From: Chloroflexota bacterium
GTDB taxonomy: Bacteria > Chloroflexota > UBA11872
Direction of reading: 5' to 3'
NCBI GenBank assembly: GCA_022824865.1
Contig: JAJDZD010000072.1
Location: 1 to 64,000 of the forward strand
Length of the DNA stretch: 64,000 nt
Made by a program: the position numbers and the translations under genes. Below are positions 43,429-52,975 of the stretch, in pieces. Below the pieces are notes generated by a model. The model saw nothing but the letters and a program-made list of their open reading frames with translations, did not search any database and was not told the DNA's origin. How positions within the stretch are numbered: position 1 is the stretch's first letter; the number at the start of each line of letters is the position of its first letter.

Positions 43429-44967
43429 CTAACCGCCCCGCTCGGAAGTTTGGGACTCCGAGGGCGCCCCGGTGTTCGCCAGGGCTTCTGCCGGGCTTTG
43501 CCGGAGCAGCTCGTCGATGGCCTGCTGCGCGCCTGCGAGCGCGGTGGAGGGGTCCGCCTGGGCCGTGGCGATGGGTAGATCGACGCGGTGGAGCATTGCT
43601 GCCCGGATGCCCGGGGCATAGGGTCCGTGGAGCGCCCGGGCCGAGTCGACGGCCTGCATGATGGCGCCGGCATCAGCGTCGCTGTAGCCGCCCTGGAGTT
43701 GCAGTTGCGCCACGGACGCTCCGCGCGCGGGGACGGTGGCCACCGGTGCGATCCGGGCGGCAATCCAGTCCAGCGTTCGGAAGGTGGCGTCGGGGTTGTC
43801 GCTGGCGCTGAGCAGGGTCAGCACGCCGAATCCCATCGCGTCGGACGCAGCCTGGCGCCGGCGCGGCGGCGCCAACAGGCCGCCGGCGCTAAGTTCGTTG
43901 CCAAACAGCCCGCCGAACAGCCCGCCAACCGGCGCGCCCAGCATGGCCACCGGGGCGCCGTCGATCAGCATTTCAGCGCTGTCGTTTGAAATCGTGATCG
44001 AAACAGCCCCGGAATCGGGCTCGGGCCGGGGACCGATGCCGTCATTGACGAGATCATGCAGGAACTCGACCGCTTCCAAGGCGGCGGTGGTGTCCAGGGT
44101 GGCCCGGCGAGCGTTCAGGTTCGCAATCGAGCCGCCGTTCTGCCAGATCCACTGGTGGCCGGGCATCAATCCCGGCGGCGCGAACGCTCCCCAGCGCTCC
44201 GGCTGGCCAGCGTCCATCTGGGTGAGACGGAGGGCGGTTTCCCGGAACTGCTCCCAGTCCCAATCGCGCAGGGCTTCGGGATCGACGCTTGCATCGGCGA
44301 AGTGGCCGGGGGTATAGCGCAGCATGTTGACGCTGATCCAGAGCGGCAGCCCGAACAGATTGCCGTCAGCAGTCAACGGGCCGATGGCGGAGGGAAGAAA
44401 GTCGTCCGCGCTGAAATCGGCGGCGGACGCCGCGGGACCGTTGACGGGCGCCACGTGGCCGAGCTCGGCAAGCGTCAGGGCGATGCCAGGGTCCAGCACC
44501 AGCAGCGCGTCGAGTTGGGGATGGTTGGGCAGCGTGGCCTCGACTGCAGCCGCGACCTTCTGCGGGTGATACGGGTCAAAGTCGCGGGCTTGTTCCAACT
44601 GCACGATGCGCAACTCGGCGGGCGCGTCGGCGGCTTGCGTGGAGTCCGCGGCAAGCCCGGCGATCCTCAGCGCCACCGGGTCAAAGAGCGGGTTACCGGT
44701 GGGAATGCCGATTGTGACCGGGGCGGCGGCTCGGGGCTGTGCGGTGCGTTCCTGGACGGCGATCACGGGCGTAACGGGATCGGAGGCCGGCGACGCGGCC
44801 CGACCCGCGAGGGTCGGCGGCTCGGGAAGTTCGGGATCGCCGCAGGCAGCCAGCAAAGCGGCGGCGGAGGATCCCAACGCGCCCAAGCCCGCGCCACGCA
44901 ACAGCGTGCGACGGGCTATAGGGCGCGAGCGCCGATTCAGGCGGGACAGTGGAGAATGGCCGGTCAT
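43429..44967 (-). CDS. Orphan extracellular solute-binding lipoprotein, paralog 1
   Basis: About 512 residues. Tat-type signal (RRSRPIARRTLLRGAGLGAL) with lipobox LLAAC, then an extracellular binding-protein fold (AVNGPAASAADFSADDFLPS, GNLFGLPLWISVNMLRY, HQWIWQNGGSIANLNARR). A Gly-rich stretch (MLGAPVGGLFGGLFGNELSA) interrupts the C-terminal lobe. No ABC permease or ATPase is near. ATG 44967 (MTGHSPL) is preferred over the longer frame because it starts the signal peptide. Convergent with the DapA-like gene. Confidence 0.85.
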   Translation of the reverse strand: MTGHSPLSRLNRRSRPIARRTLLRGAGLGALGSSAAALLAACGDPELPEPPTLAGRAASPASDPVTPVIAVQERTAQPRAAAPVTIGIPTGNPLFDPVALRIAGLAADSTQAADAPAELRIVQLEQARDFDPYHPQKVAAAVEATLPNHPQLDALLVLDPGIALTLAELGHVAPVNGPAASAADFSADDFLPSAIGPLTADGNLFGLPLWISVNMLRYTPGHFADASVDPEALRDWDWEQFRETALRLTQMDAGQPERWGAFAPPGLMPGHQWIWQNGGSIANLNARRATLDTTAALEAVEFLHDLVNDGIGPRPEPDSGAVSITISNDSAEMLIDGAPVAMLGAPVGGLFGGLFGNELSAGGLLAPPRRRQAASDAMGFGVLTLLSASDNPDATFRTLDWIAARIAPVATVPARGASVAQLQLQGGYSDADAGAIMQAVDSARALHGPYAPGIRAAMLHRVDLPIATAQADPSTALAGAQQAIDELLRQSPAEALANTGAPSESQTSERGG

Positions 44968-45167
44968 GCTGCTCACTCCGCGGCATGGAGGTACCAAGCC
45001 ACAGGTTGATCGGCGGCGCGAGCCCGGTCATCGCCCGATCTTCATAATTCTCGGAACAGCAACTACGCCGAACGGGCTAGTCCGAAGGGCCTAGCGGTGG
45101 CGCGATGTTTGTGCGCGGGTCTTGCCACCCGTCTTTCGCACGTGTTGGGCGCGGCACGTGGTTCGGA

Positions 45168-46715
45168 TCAGCCGCCGCGGAGCTGGGTGCTGCTGCTGGC
45201 GCCTATCTGGATGCCGGCGCCGGCGGTCTGGGATAGGGCCGCCTCGGCGCTTTGCTTGAGGAGTTCGTCGATGGCGGCCGCGGCAGCCGTGAGCGCCTCG
45301 GATGGGTCCGCCTGGCCCAGGGACATAGGGCCGTCCACGTGCCTCAACATCTCGCCCTTGATTGGCGAGGCGTAGGGACCCGGGATGGCGCGCGCGGCAT
45401 CAATCGCCTGCATGATGGCCCCGGCGTCGGCGTCGTCGTAGCCGCCCTGACCGCGTAATTGCTCGGCCGAGGCCCCGCGCGCGGGCACGGTGGCCGCGGG
45501 CGCGATCTGGGCCGCTACCCAGTCCAGGGTCCGGAACGCGAGGTCCGGGTTGGCGCTGGTGGTGAGCAGGCTCAGCACGCCGAAGACCTCCGATTCAACG
45601 GCCGCGGCGCGCCGGCGGGGCGGGGCGAGCAACACGCCGCCACCAAACGGGTTGCCGATGGCGCCTCCGCCGAAAAGCCCGCCGAGCAGGCCGCCGATAG
45701 GGGTGCCGGACATGGCGACCGGTGCGCCCTGGATCGTCATCCGGCCATCGGTGATCTCCACGGCGACAGCGCTCTGGCCCGACGCGTCGGGGTCGAACCT
45801 GGGGCTTACGTCGTCATTCGCCAGGTCGCGCAAGAACCTCACGGCCTCCAGGGCGTCGGTGGTGTCCAGGGCGGCCCGGCGCGCTTTCAGGTCCACGACC
45901 GCGCCGCCGTTCTGCCAGATCCACTGTTGGCTGGGCAGCATGGTGGGCGGCATCCAGAGTCCCCACTGCGAGGGATTGCCGGCGGCATCCACCTGCATGA
46001 GCCGGCGGGCGGTGTCCCTGAACTGGTCCCACTCCCAGTCACGCAGGCTTTCCAGATCGACGCCGGCGTCCTGCAGGAGTTCCGGGCTGCATTGCAGCAG
46101 GTTGACGGACACCCAGAGCGGCAGCCCGAAGAGATCGCCGTCCCAGGTCAGCGTGTCGATGGCGGAGGGCAGAAAGTCGGCGGAGTTGAAGTCGGGCGCG
46201 GAGGCGGCGGGGCCGTTGACCGCCGCCACATGCCCGCGCGCAGCCAGCAGCAGGGCCAGGTCGGCGTTCAGGAGCAGCAGCGCGTCGAGCTGCGGGTGAC
46301 TGGCCAGCAGGGCCTCGACCGCGGTCGCAATCTCCGTCGCGTCGAACGTGAGGGCCTGCTGGAACTGCACGACGCGCAGTTCGCCGGGGGCTTCGGCGGC
46401 GCGGGTTGCGTCGGCGGCAAGCCCGGTGACCCGCAGGGCTACCTGGTCGAAGAGCGGGTTACCGGTAGGCACGCCGATGGTGACCGGCGCGCCGGGCTGC
46501 GGCCGGGCCTCGCGTTCGTTCGCGGCAACGACGGGCGTAACGCGCTGAGGAACCGGCGAAGCGGTCTGGCCCGAGGTCCGCGGCGGGTCGGGCAGTTCCG
46601 GATCGCCGCAGGCGGCCAGCAGGGCGGCGGCCGAGGCGCCGACGGCGGCCCAACCGAGGCCGCGAAGCAGGGTGCGGCGCGAGACCGGGGTCGTGGGATG
46701 CCTGTCCAGCTTCAT
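45168..46715 (-). CDS. Orphan extracellular solute-binding lipoprotein, paralog 2
   Basis: 515 residues, similar along its whole length to the paralog 200 bp downstream. Signal SRRTLLRGLGWAAVGASAAA with LLAACGDPELPDPP, matching core blocks (VTIGVPTGNPLFDQVALRV, GDLFGLPLWVSVNLL, QQWIWQNGGAVVDLKARRAA) and an even longer Gly-rich insert (GTPIGGLLGGLFGGG...FGGG). Upstream on the same strand is an SDR gene. The two copies reflect a tandem duplication. Substrate unknown. Confidence 0.87.
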   Translation of the reverse strand: MKLDRHPTTPVSRRTLLRGLGWAAVGASAAALLAACGDPELPDPPRTSGQTASPVPQRVTPVVAANEREARPQPGAPVTIGVPTGNPLFDQVALRVTGLAADATRAAEAPGELRVVQFQQALTFDATEIATAVEALLASHPQLDALLLLNADLALLLAARGHVAAVNGPAASAPDFNSADFLPSAIDTLTWDGDLFGLPLWVSVNLLQCSPELLQDAGVDLESLRDWEWDQFRDTARRLMQVDAAGNPSQWGLWMPPTMLPSQQWIWQNGGAVVDLKARRAALDTTDALEAVRFLRDLANDDVSPRFDPDASGQSAVAVEITDGRMTIQGAPVAMSGTPIGGLLGGLFGGGAIGNPFGGGVLLAPPRRRAAAVESEVFGVLSLLTTSANPDLAFRTLDWVAAQIAPAATVPARGASAEQLRGQGGYDDADAGAIMQAIDAARAIPGPYASPIKGEMLRHVDGPMSLGQADPSEALTAAAAAIDELLKQSAEAALSQTAGAGIQIGASSSTQLRGG

Positions 46716-46896
46716 GGCTTACCTGCGGCGAAATCTGGTCTGCGAAGCCATGTTATGGCGGGTTCTGGAGGGCACCATCGCCCAAAAGAACTAATTCCGA
46801 GGCCGCGTTGACTGGCCGATCGGCTGATCTGTCTAGGGTCAAGAAGCCGCTTGGATGGCGCGGGCGGCAGGCCCAATCTCGTAAGGCCTTCCCGGC

Positions 46897-47643
46897 TTAG
46901 CGGGTGAAGACGGTGCCGCGGACGTAGTCGGCCTCATCGGAAGCCAGGAAGGCGAGGACGCGGGCGACGCCGGCCGGGTCACCGAGATCGGCCTGGCGGC
47001 GGCGGATTTCGTCATCGGAGACGCCGGCAGCCTGGCCGACATCTACCACGTTTTGCAGCTTGAGGGCGGTGGCAATACTGCCGGGGGCCACGGTGTTGAC
47101 TCGGATGGGGTAATAGCCCATTCGTCCTTGCATGACCAGTCCCAGGCCATGCACCGCGCCCTTGCTGGTTCCATACGCGAACGACGAACTACCGCTGGTG
47201 ACACCGGCGCCGGAGGCCAGCAGCAGGATCACGCCGCCGGCTTCGCCCATGGCGCGCACGGCGTGCTTGGCGCAGAGGAACATGCCGCGGGCGTTGACGC
47301 CGAGGACGCGGTCGAAGGTGGCGGTCTCGAAGTCCTGGATCGGCACCGTGGCGCCCTGGAGGATGCCGGCACAGGCGATCAGGACGTTGAGGCGGCCAAG
47401 CTCGGATGTGGCGGCGAGCAGGTGCTCGACGTCGGACTCATCGGAAACGTCGCAGGGGACGAAGCGGACGGTGTGCTCTTCGGCGGCCAGGCTGTCGGCA
47501 ATGGCCGCGCCCTCACTCTGTGCAAGGTCGGCCAGCACCACATGGGCGCCGCGCTGGGCGCAAACCTCGACGGTGGCACGGCCGATGCCGGAGGCGCCGC
47601 CGGTGACGATGATGACGCGGTCCTGTAGCGAGTCGGTGGTCAT
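46897..47643 (-). CDS. SDR-family oxidoreductase
   Basis: 248 residues. Classical SDR: TGGASGIGRATVEVCAQRGA (NAD(P) binding), CAGILQGATVPIQD, catalytic Ser in LLLASGAGVTSGSSS, and Tyr/Lys in FAYGTSKGAVHGLGL. The C-terminal DYVRGTVFTR replaces the usual G..VDGG ending, so the last residues are shortened. ATG 47643 is 27 bp from a parS site. It leads a same-strand run into the two solute-binding proteins and may act on the imported compound. Confidence 0.88.
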   Translation of the reverse strand: MTTDSLQDRVIIVTGGASGIGRATVEVCAQRGAHVVLADLAQSEGAAIADSLAAEEHTVRFVPCDVSDESDVEHLLAATSELGRLNVLIACAGILQGATVPIQDFETATFDRVLGVNARGMFLCAKHAVRAMGEAGGVILLLASGAGVTSGSSSFAYGTSKGAVHGLGLVMQGRMGYYPIRVNTVAPGSIATALKLQNVVDVGQAAGVSDDEIRRRQADLGDPAGVARVLAFLASDEADYVRGTVFTR

Positions 47644-47670
47644 GGGACAGCGTCCTTGTGGAGGCGGCGA

Positions 47671-47686
47671 TGTTTCACGTGAAACA
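47671..47686. other. parS: parS centromere site (second copy)
   Basis: TGTTTCACGTGAAACA, identical to the copy at 13856-13871, in the non-coding region upstream of the SDR gene. Two exact 16-bp copies 34 kb apart are not expected by chance and support a ParB-bound, origin-proximal location. Confidence 0.9.
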
Positions 47687-47815
47687 TTGGCGCCGTTCGG
47701 CGTGGACCGCTCTGCCTATCAAGACGGTCGGTTGGAGGAATCTAAGGGATTCCTTCCGGCCGGTACAATCGACGCAGGGCGGGGATCCGAACGCAATCGC
47801 ACAAGGGGGACTCGC

Positions 47816-48139
47816 CTGGACACGCCAACTTCTGACGTCTGTATCCAACAACCTGAGCGGCGCGCCGAATCGGACGACAGCACGCTCCAGAGCATTCTGC
47901 TGATTCTGGAACGGGTGGATCAGCGGCTTGTCGCACTTGAAGCGGATATCGCCGAGCTCAAGTCCGTGACTTCATCCCTCAAGGCCGATGTGAACAGTGC
48001 CAAAGCCGATGTCGCGACGGTTAGGTCCGCGGTTGTCGAGATGGCCGGAAACGCCAGGGATCGCGACTCCGTCGAGTACCCGCTTCTTCGGTTACCTCCG
48101 TCAGTCGACCGACGGCGACCGTTCGCCGTCAGTCCCTAG
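47816..48139 (+). CDS. Small coiled-coil protein, possible CTG start
   Basis: About 107 residues. The frame encodes a strong heptad-patterned helix (LILERVDQRLVALEADIAEL, SLKADVNSAKADVATVRSAV) and ends with a short Arg/Pro tail. There is no ATG, GTG or TTG at the natural beginning. An AAGGGGG site lies 6 nt before CTG 47816, which I take as a tentative start; an upstream start in the same frame is possible. No family recognised. It lies between divergently and convergently placed genes without an operon partner. Confidence 0.45.
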   Translation: MDTPTSDVCIQQPERRAESDDSTLQSILLILERVDQRLVALEADIAELKSVTSSLKADVNSAKADVATVRSAVVEMAGNARDRDSVEYPLLRLPPSVDRRRPFAVSP

Positions 48140-48180
48140 TCGAACTCAGTACCGGCGCCGTCCAACGACTAACTTCGCCA

Positions 48181-49041
48181 TCAGGTGAGGTCCCAGGCGA
48201 GACCCGCTTGAGCCATCGCCGCGTCAAGCGTGCGCTTCGCGGCTGGAATCAGCTCCGGCGGTAGGTGTTCGATGAGGACCCAGGCGCGGGGGGCGGTTTC
48301 GTTGAGGGCCGTGAGCCAGGCGGCGTGGTCGATGACGCCCTGACCTAGCGGAACTTCCTCGATGTGCAGCACCAGGCGGTCTTCGAGCGTGTAGTCCTTC
48401 CAGTGCGCGGCCGGGATGCGCCCGCGCGCGGCCTCCAGCAGGCGGGCGTAGACCGGGTCGGGGTTCCAAGCGTCCCAGATGCTGCCGATGAAGTTGACGG
48501 GGTCGAGGTTGAAGCCGAGGGCCTGGGTGGGAATCCGGCGGAAGAGCTCGGCGATGCGTTCGGGCCGGTCCAGCACCGAGAGCACGTGGCCCTCGACGGT
48601 CAGCGTTATGCCTTCGGCGTCCGCGGCCTCGGCTATGGCGGCGATGCTCTCGACGGCGCGCTCGAAAGCGGCGTCCTGGTGGTGAGCGGGATGCGGATAC
48701 CAGGGGCCGACGGGGTTGAGGCCGCCCGGGCGGATGTAGAGCGTTTCGGCCCGCAGCGCGTGCGCGGCCTGCATGTGCCGCTTCATGCCGTCGATCCCAG
48801 CCTGTCGAACGGCCGGATCGAGCGAGATTAGCGAAGGGTACTGGCCGTTAGCCTGGGCGACGGTCAGGCCTTCCGCGGCCAGCAGGTCGCCGACGCGGCG
48901 GAACTCGTCCAGCGAGTAGGTGTCCGGTTGGCCGAGCTGGACGCTGCTGCCGGTGAAGCCGAGCTCAAGGGCGCGCTGGGCGTCGGCCGCCGAGATCGAC
49001 GGGGGATCCGACGGCAGCAGGCCGACGACTCCACTTCGCAT
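48181..49041 (-). CDS. Sugar-phosphate isomerase/epimerase family (AP-endonuclease-2-like TIM barrel)
   Basis: About 286 residues. TIM-barrel isomerase/epimerase fold with metal-ligand positions in ITLTVEGHVLSVLD (Glu), ALGFNLDPVNFIGSI (Asp), AAHWKDYTLED (His) and VLIEHLPPELI (Glu). It would interconvert ketose or keto-sugar-acid epimers. ATG 49041 has GGAG 8 nt upstream; the longer frame to 49128 runs into the neighbouring MFS gene. Downstream of the MFS gene on the same strand, so likely in the same catabolic unit. Confidence 0.84.
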   Translation of the reverse strand: MRSGVVGLLPSDPPSISAADAQRALELGFTGSSVQLGQPDTYSLDEFRRVGDLLAAEGLTVAQANGQYPSLISLDPAVRQAGIDGMKRHMQAAHALRAETLYIRPGGLNPVGPWYPHPAHHQDAAFERAVESIAAIAEAADAEGITLTVEGHVLSVLDRPERIAELFRRIPTQALGFNLDPVNFIGSIWDAWNPDPVYARLLEAARGRIPAAHWKDYTLEDRLVLHIEEVPLGQGVIDHAAWLTALNETAPRAWVLIEHLPPELIPAAKRTLDAAMAQAGLAWDLT

Positions 49042-49093
49042 TCGCCGACTCCGAGTCTGAGGAGGCGGCTGATGGTAGTACGACGGGCCCGGC

Positions 49094-50404
49094 TTAGTCC
49101 TCCGAGGGGTCAATCGCGGCATCGGCATCGATGGTCCAGAGCACGCGGCCCCAGATCATGATCACGAGCGCGACGGCCAGGCTAAGGCCGCCGCCGAGAA
49201 CCATGGCGACGGGCATGCCGTGGTTTTCGGCGACGATCGAGATGGGCATCAGGCCCAGCGGGGTGAGACCCCAGCCGAGCATCCAGATGGACATCACGCG
49301 CCCTCGCAGCCGGGCCGGCGTCAGGAGCTGAATCATGGTCTGGTTGGTGGCCATGTAGGTCGCGAAGAAGAAGCCGGCAAGCGCAATGACGATGCCTGCC
49401 ATCAGAGGCGAGCGGGTCAGGCCGAGAACCGCGATCAGCGCACCAAAGCCGGCGGCGCTGAGCATGACGACGGGGCCTTTGCGACGGTGGCCGGCGTAGG
49501 CGACCACCACCAGCGAGCCGACGACCGCGCCGACGCCCTGGGCCGAGAGGACCAGGCCGAGTTCAAGGGATCCGGCCTGCAGGTTCTGCTTCACGAAGAT
49601 CGGCAGGATCATGATCATCGGCATGCTGAACAGGGCCGGCGACAGGACCAGCAGGAGCAGCGCCGCCAGGTGCCGGGTGCGGAACGCGTAGCTGAAACCC
49701 TCGCGCAGGGCGGCAAAGGTGGACCCAGTGCTTCCGCGATGACGTCGGCCGCCGCGAATCGTCAGGATGTTGAGTGTTCCCCAGACATAGCCGGCGGCCT
49801 GCACGAGGAAGGTGCCGGCTATGCCGATAACGCCGATCAGCGCGCCGGCGAGCGCCGGACCGATGATGCTCGACGCGTTCTGAGTGGCATTGGTCAGGGC
49901 CACGGCGTTGCCGACGTGCCGCCGGGGCACCAGGTCGGAGACCAGGGCGGTACGCGTCGGCAGGATGATGGCGAAGGACGCGCCGATCACCATGGCCGAG
50001 ACAGCCAGGTGCCAGACCTCAATGGCGTCGGCGGCCACCAGCAAGCCAATCGACAGGCCGGCAAGACTCATCAGCACCTGGGCGGCGATCAGCAACCGCG
50101 TGCGGCTCAGCCGATCAGCCAGCACGCCGCCAAACGGCGACAGCACCAGCAGGGGAATCGCGCGGATCATGGCCAGGGTGCCCAGGATGAGCGGGGACTC
50201 GGTGATGACCGCGACCAGCCAGCCCTCGGCGACGCCGTACATCCAGAAGGCCATCGTGGATCCCAGGTTGGCGCGCCAGAGCCGGACGAAGTCGCGGTGG
50301 GCGAAGGCGGGCGCCAGGCGGTCGCGCAGGCGGACCAGCCCTGACGGGCGCTTTGCCAAAGCCTCCGGTGCCGATGGGGGACCGCCACTCCCACCGATGG
50401 TCAT
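49094..50404 (-). CDS. MFS transporter, tandem copy 1
   Basis: 436 residues, 12 membrane segments expected. MFS loop motif GGVLADRLSRTRLLIAAQ between TM2 and TM3; enterobactin-exporter/MFS-3-like sequence (RDFVRLWRANLGSTMAFWMY). It is very similar over its whole length to the gene 9 bp upstream (50414-51730), so the pair arose by tandem duplication. Substrate unknown; the gene context suggests a carbohydrate-derived metabolite or its efflux. Confidence 0.9.
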   Translation of the reverse strand: MTIGGSGGPPSAPEALAKRPSGLVRLRDRLAPAFAHRDFVRLWRANLGSTMAFWMYGVAEGWLVAVITESPLILGTLAMIRAIPLLVLSPFGGVLADRLSRTRLLIAAQVLMSLAGLSIGLLVAADAIEVWHLAVSAMVIGASFAIILPTRTALVSDLVPRRHVGNAVALTNATQNASSIIGPALAGALIGVIGIAGTFLVQAAGYVWGTLNILTIRGGRRHRGSTGSTFAALREGFSYAFRTRHLAALLLLVLSPALFSMPMIMILPIFVKQNLQAGSLELGLVLSAQGVGAVVGSLVVVAYAGHRRKGPVVMLSAAGFGALIAVLGLTRSPLMAGIVIALAGFFFATYMATNQTMIQLLTPARLRGRVMSIWMLGWGLTPLGLMPISIVAENHGMPVAMVLGGGLSLAVALVIMIWGRVLWTIDADAAIDPSED

Positions 50405-50413
50405 GGGTCAGCC

Positions 50414-51730
50414 CTAGGCGGGATCGTCGGAGGGGTCGAGCGCGGCTTCGGCGTCGAGGGTCCAGAGCTCGCGGCCCCAGACCATGATGAAGAGCACCAC
50501 GGCGACGCTGAGGCTGCCGCCGAGGACCATGGCGGTCGGCATGCCGAGGTTTTCGGCCACGATCGAAATCGGCATCAGCCCAAGCGGCGTGAGTCCCCAG
50601 CCCAGCATCCAGATGGACATCACGCGACCGCGCAGCCGGGTGGGCGCCAGCAGTTGAATCATCGTCTGGTTGTTGGCCATGTAGACAGCCGAGAAGAAAC
50701 CGGCGACCGCCATGACGATCCCGGCCGCCAGGGGCGAGCGGGTCAGGCCGAGCACCGCGATCGCGGCGCCAAAGGCGGCGGCGCTGAGCATGACGACGGG
50801 GCCTTTGCGGCGGTTGCCAGAGTGGGCGACCACAGCGACTGACCCTGCCACGGCGCCAATACCCTGCGCCGACAGCACCAGGCCCAGTTCGAAGGACCCA
50901 GCCTGCAAGTCCTGCTGCACAAAGATGGGCAGGATGAAGATCATCGGCATGCTGAAAAGGGACGGCGAGAGTCCCAGGAGGAGCAGCGCGGCCAGAGGGC
51001 GGGTGCTAAAGGCGAATTTAAATCCGTCGCGTAGCGCGGCGAAGGGTGATCCTCGAGTCCTTGGATGTTGGTCTCCGCCGCGAACCAAAAGGACATTGAG
51101 CATGCCCCACACGTATCCGCCGGTCTGTACGAAGTACGTGCCGGCTATACCGATCAGGCCGACCAAGGCACCGGCCAGGGCCGGTCCAGCGATGCGGGAG
51201 GCATTCATGGTGGTGCTGGTGAGCGCGATGGCGTTGCTGACGTGGCGGCGCGGCACCAGGTCGGACACCAGGGCGTTGCGCGAGGGCACGCTGATAGCGA
51301 ACGAGGTGCCGGCCATAACGCTGGAGACCGCCAGGTGCCACACCTCGATGCGGCCGGTCGCGACCAGCACGCCAATGGCAAGCCCGGCCACCGTAAAGAG
51401 CAACTGCGAGGTGATGAGCAGCTTCGTGCGGCTGACGCGATCGGCCAGGACGCCGCCGAACGGCGACAGCAACAGCATCGGGATGGCCCGAATCATGGCC
51501 AGGGTCGCCAGGACGAACGCCGATTCGGTGAGGATTGCGACCAGCCAGCCCTGGGCGACGTTCTGCATCCAGAACGCCATCATGGTCCCCAGGTTGGCGC
51601 GCCAGAGCCGGACAAAGTCGGTGTGGGCGAAGGCGGGCGCCAGGCGATCGCGGTGGCGGGCCAGGCGCGAGCGCCGGCCGGCGGGCGCTTCAAGCGGCGA
51701 GGGCGGGGCTGCCGGACTATCGCTGGTCAT
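50414..51730 (-). CDS. MFS transporter, tandem copy 2
   Basis: 438 residues. Same architecture and near-identical blocks as the downstream copy (FVRLWRANLGTMMAFWMQNV, GGVLADRVSRTKLLITSQ, SIWMLGWGLTPLGLMPISIV). Ends with an acidic tail (LDAEAALDPSDDPA). Nine bp separate it from copy 1, so the two are co-transcribed. Retention of both copies may indicate diverged substrates. Confidence 0.9.
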   Translation of the reverse strand: MTSDSPAAPPSPLEAPAGRRSRLARHRDRLAPAFAHTDFVRLWRANLGTMMAFWMQNVAQGWLVAILTESAFVLATLAMIRAIPMLLLSPFGGVLADRVSRTKLLITSQLLFTVAGLAIGVLVATGRIEVWHLAVSSVMAGTSFAISVPSRNALVSDLVPRRHVSNAIALTSTTMNASRIAGPALAGALVGLIGIAGTYFVQTGGYVWGMLNVLLVRGGDQHPRTRGSPFAALRDGFKFAFSTRPLAALLLLGLSPSLFSMPMIFILPIFVQQDLQAGSFELGLVLSAQGIGAVAGSVAVVAHSGNRRKGPVVMLSAAAFGAAIAVLGLTRSPLAAGIVMAVAGFFSAVYMANNQTMIQLLAPTRLRGRVMSIWMLGWGLTPLGLMPISIVAENLGMPTAMVLGGSLSVAVVLFIMVWGRELWTLDAEAALDPSDDPA

Positions 51731-51826
51731 GGGTCGAGCCTGCGCGGGTCCTCCCGGCGAAAACCCGAGATCAGGCCCCGCCTTTGCGCATGATTGACGA
51801 TTGGCGCGCGCGCGCCAACTGGCGGA

Positions 51827-52813
51827 TCAGATTTCGGCGAAGGCTGAACCGGCGTCGGCCGCCCGGCGGGCGGCGTCGATGATGTCGACGACCCTTGCGG
51901 CTTCCCGCGCGGAGACAGACATGGGGCGGCCCTCGCGAATGGCGGCGACGAACTCGCTCAGCTCGTCGTTCCAGGGGTCCGCGTCCGGAATCAGCAGCAT
52001 CCGTGGCCCGCCGGCGTCAGTCACGCCGATGTGATCGGCGGCTTCACTGAAGTCAACCACCCCCTGCCGGCAGATGACCGTGCGGCCCGACTCGGCATCA
52101 CCGTCGAAGCCGCGGCGGTAGGTGATGGTCGCCAGGCCGCCGTCCCGGAAGCGCAGGTTGACGACCGCCACGGCCCGGTCGAAGGCATGGCCCGCAGGTT
52201 CCTGGGTCACGGCGGCGGCGATGTGGGTGATCGGGCCGCGCCCGTAGATGGCGGGGTAGCCCAGAAGGATAGCGTAGACGAGCGGATGCCCGCTGATGCG
52301 CTGGTCAAACCCGGCGTCGCGGCCCGCGCGCAGGTCGTGGGGAAAGTGGACCACCAGGTCGTCGTGGAGCGCGCCGCCGAGTACGGCGACCTGCCGGCGA
52401 ACCAGGCGCGGACCCGGACGGAGCGGGCTGGTGTGGCCGACGCGAATGACCAGGTCGCTCTGATCGGCGAGGCGGAGTAGCCGGGACGCGTCGAGGGGCG
52501 ATAGCGCCAATGGCGACTCGCTGAAGAGGTGCTTGCCGGCCGCCAGGACCGCCGCGCCCATGGGGGCGTGCGTATCGGGGTGGGTGGTGACTATGACCGC
52601 GTCCATGTCCGTACGCGCAACGGTGGATTCCCAGTCCTGCGTGTGCTCGACGCCGAATCGCGCGGCCAACGAGGCACGCGTCTCAGGATTTCGACCGGCG
52701 ATGACGACAAGGTCCATGTCGGAGCGTGCGGCTATGCGCTCGGCTCGAGCCACGGCCATGCCGCCGCTGCCGACGATGGCGACGCGCAGTGGGGCGGACG
52801 TGGGATCAGCCAT
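51827..52813 (-). CDS. Gfo/Idh/MocA-family oxidoreductase 1
   Basis: 328 residues. N-terminal NAD(P) Rossmann motif VAIVGSGGMAVARAERIA; the EKP-type catalytic motif is replaced by SESPLALSPLDASRLL, so the usual Lys is missing. The central His/Asp region is RISGHPLVYAILLGYPAIY. These enzymes oxidise or reduce sugars, inositols or related polyols. It is divergent from the second Gfo/Idh gene at 52976. The missing EKP Lys makes catalysis uncertain. Confidence 0.83.
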   Translation of the reverse strand: MADPTSAPLRVAIVGSGGMAVARAERIAARSDMDLVVIAGRNPETRASLAARFGVEHTQDWESTVARTDMDAVIVTTHPDTHAPMGAAVLAAGKHLFSESPLALSPLDASRLLRLADQSDLVIRVGHTSPLRPGPRLVRRQVAVLGGALHDDLVVHFPHDLRAGRDAGFDQRISGHPLVYAILLGYPAIYGRGPITHIAAAVTQEPAGHAFDRAVAVVNLRFRDGGLATITYRRGFDGDAESGRTVICRQGVVDFSEAADHIGVTDAGGPRMLLIPDADPWNDELSEFVAAIREGRPMSVSAREAARVVDIIDAARRAADAGSAFAEI

Positions 52814-52975
52814 GTGGCTCTCTCACGCGCTCTTGGACAGATCGGCCGGTCCGAACGCCGTTCTTCGCCTGGAACTTGCCATTGCAGACATTCTGGACGG
52901 TTGGCGTGCGGTACGCGAACCGGCGCGGGGCGTGCCATGATGCCGCGGCAGGGATTCCCCGATTCAGGAACTCAC

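Noticed and set aside
47132-47815. N-terminal part of a long plus-strand frame leading into the coiled-coil ORF
   Set aside because: This part is antisense to the SDR gene; only the portion after ~47816 reads as plausible protein.
52529-52975. Upstream extension of the second Gfo/Idh frame
   Set aside because: Overlaps the divergent Gfo/Idh gene antisense; ATG 52976 has a proper ribosome site and begins the Rossmann motif.
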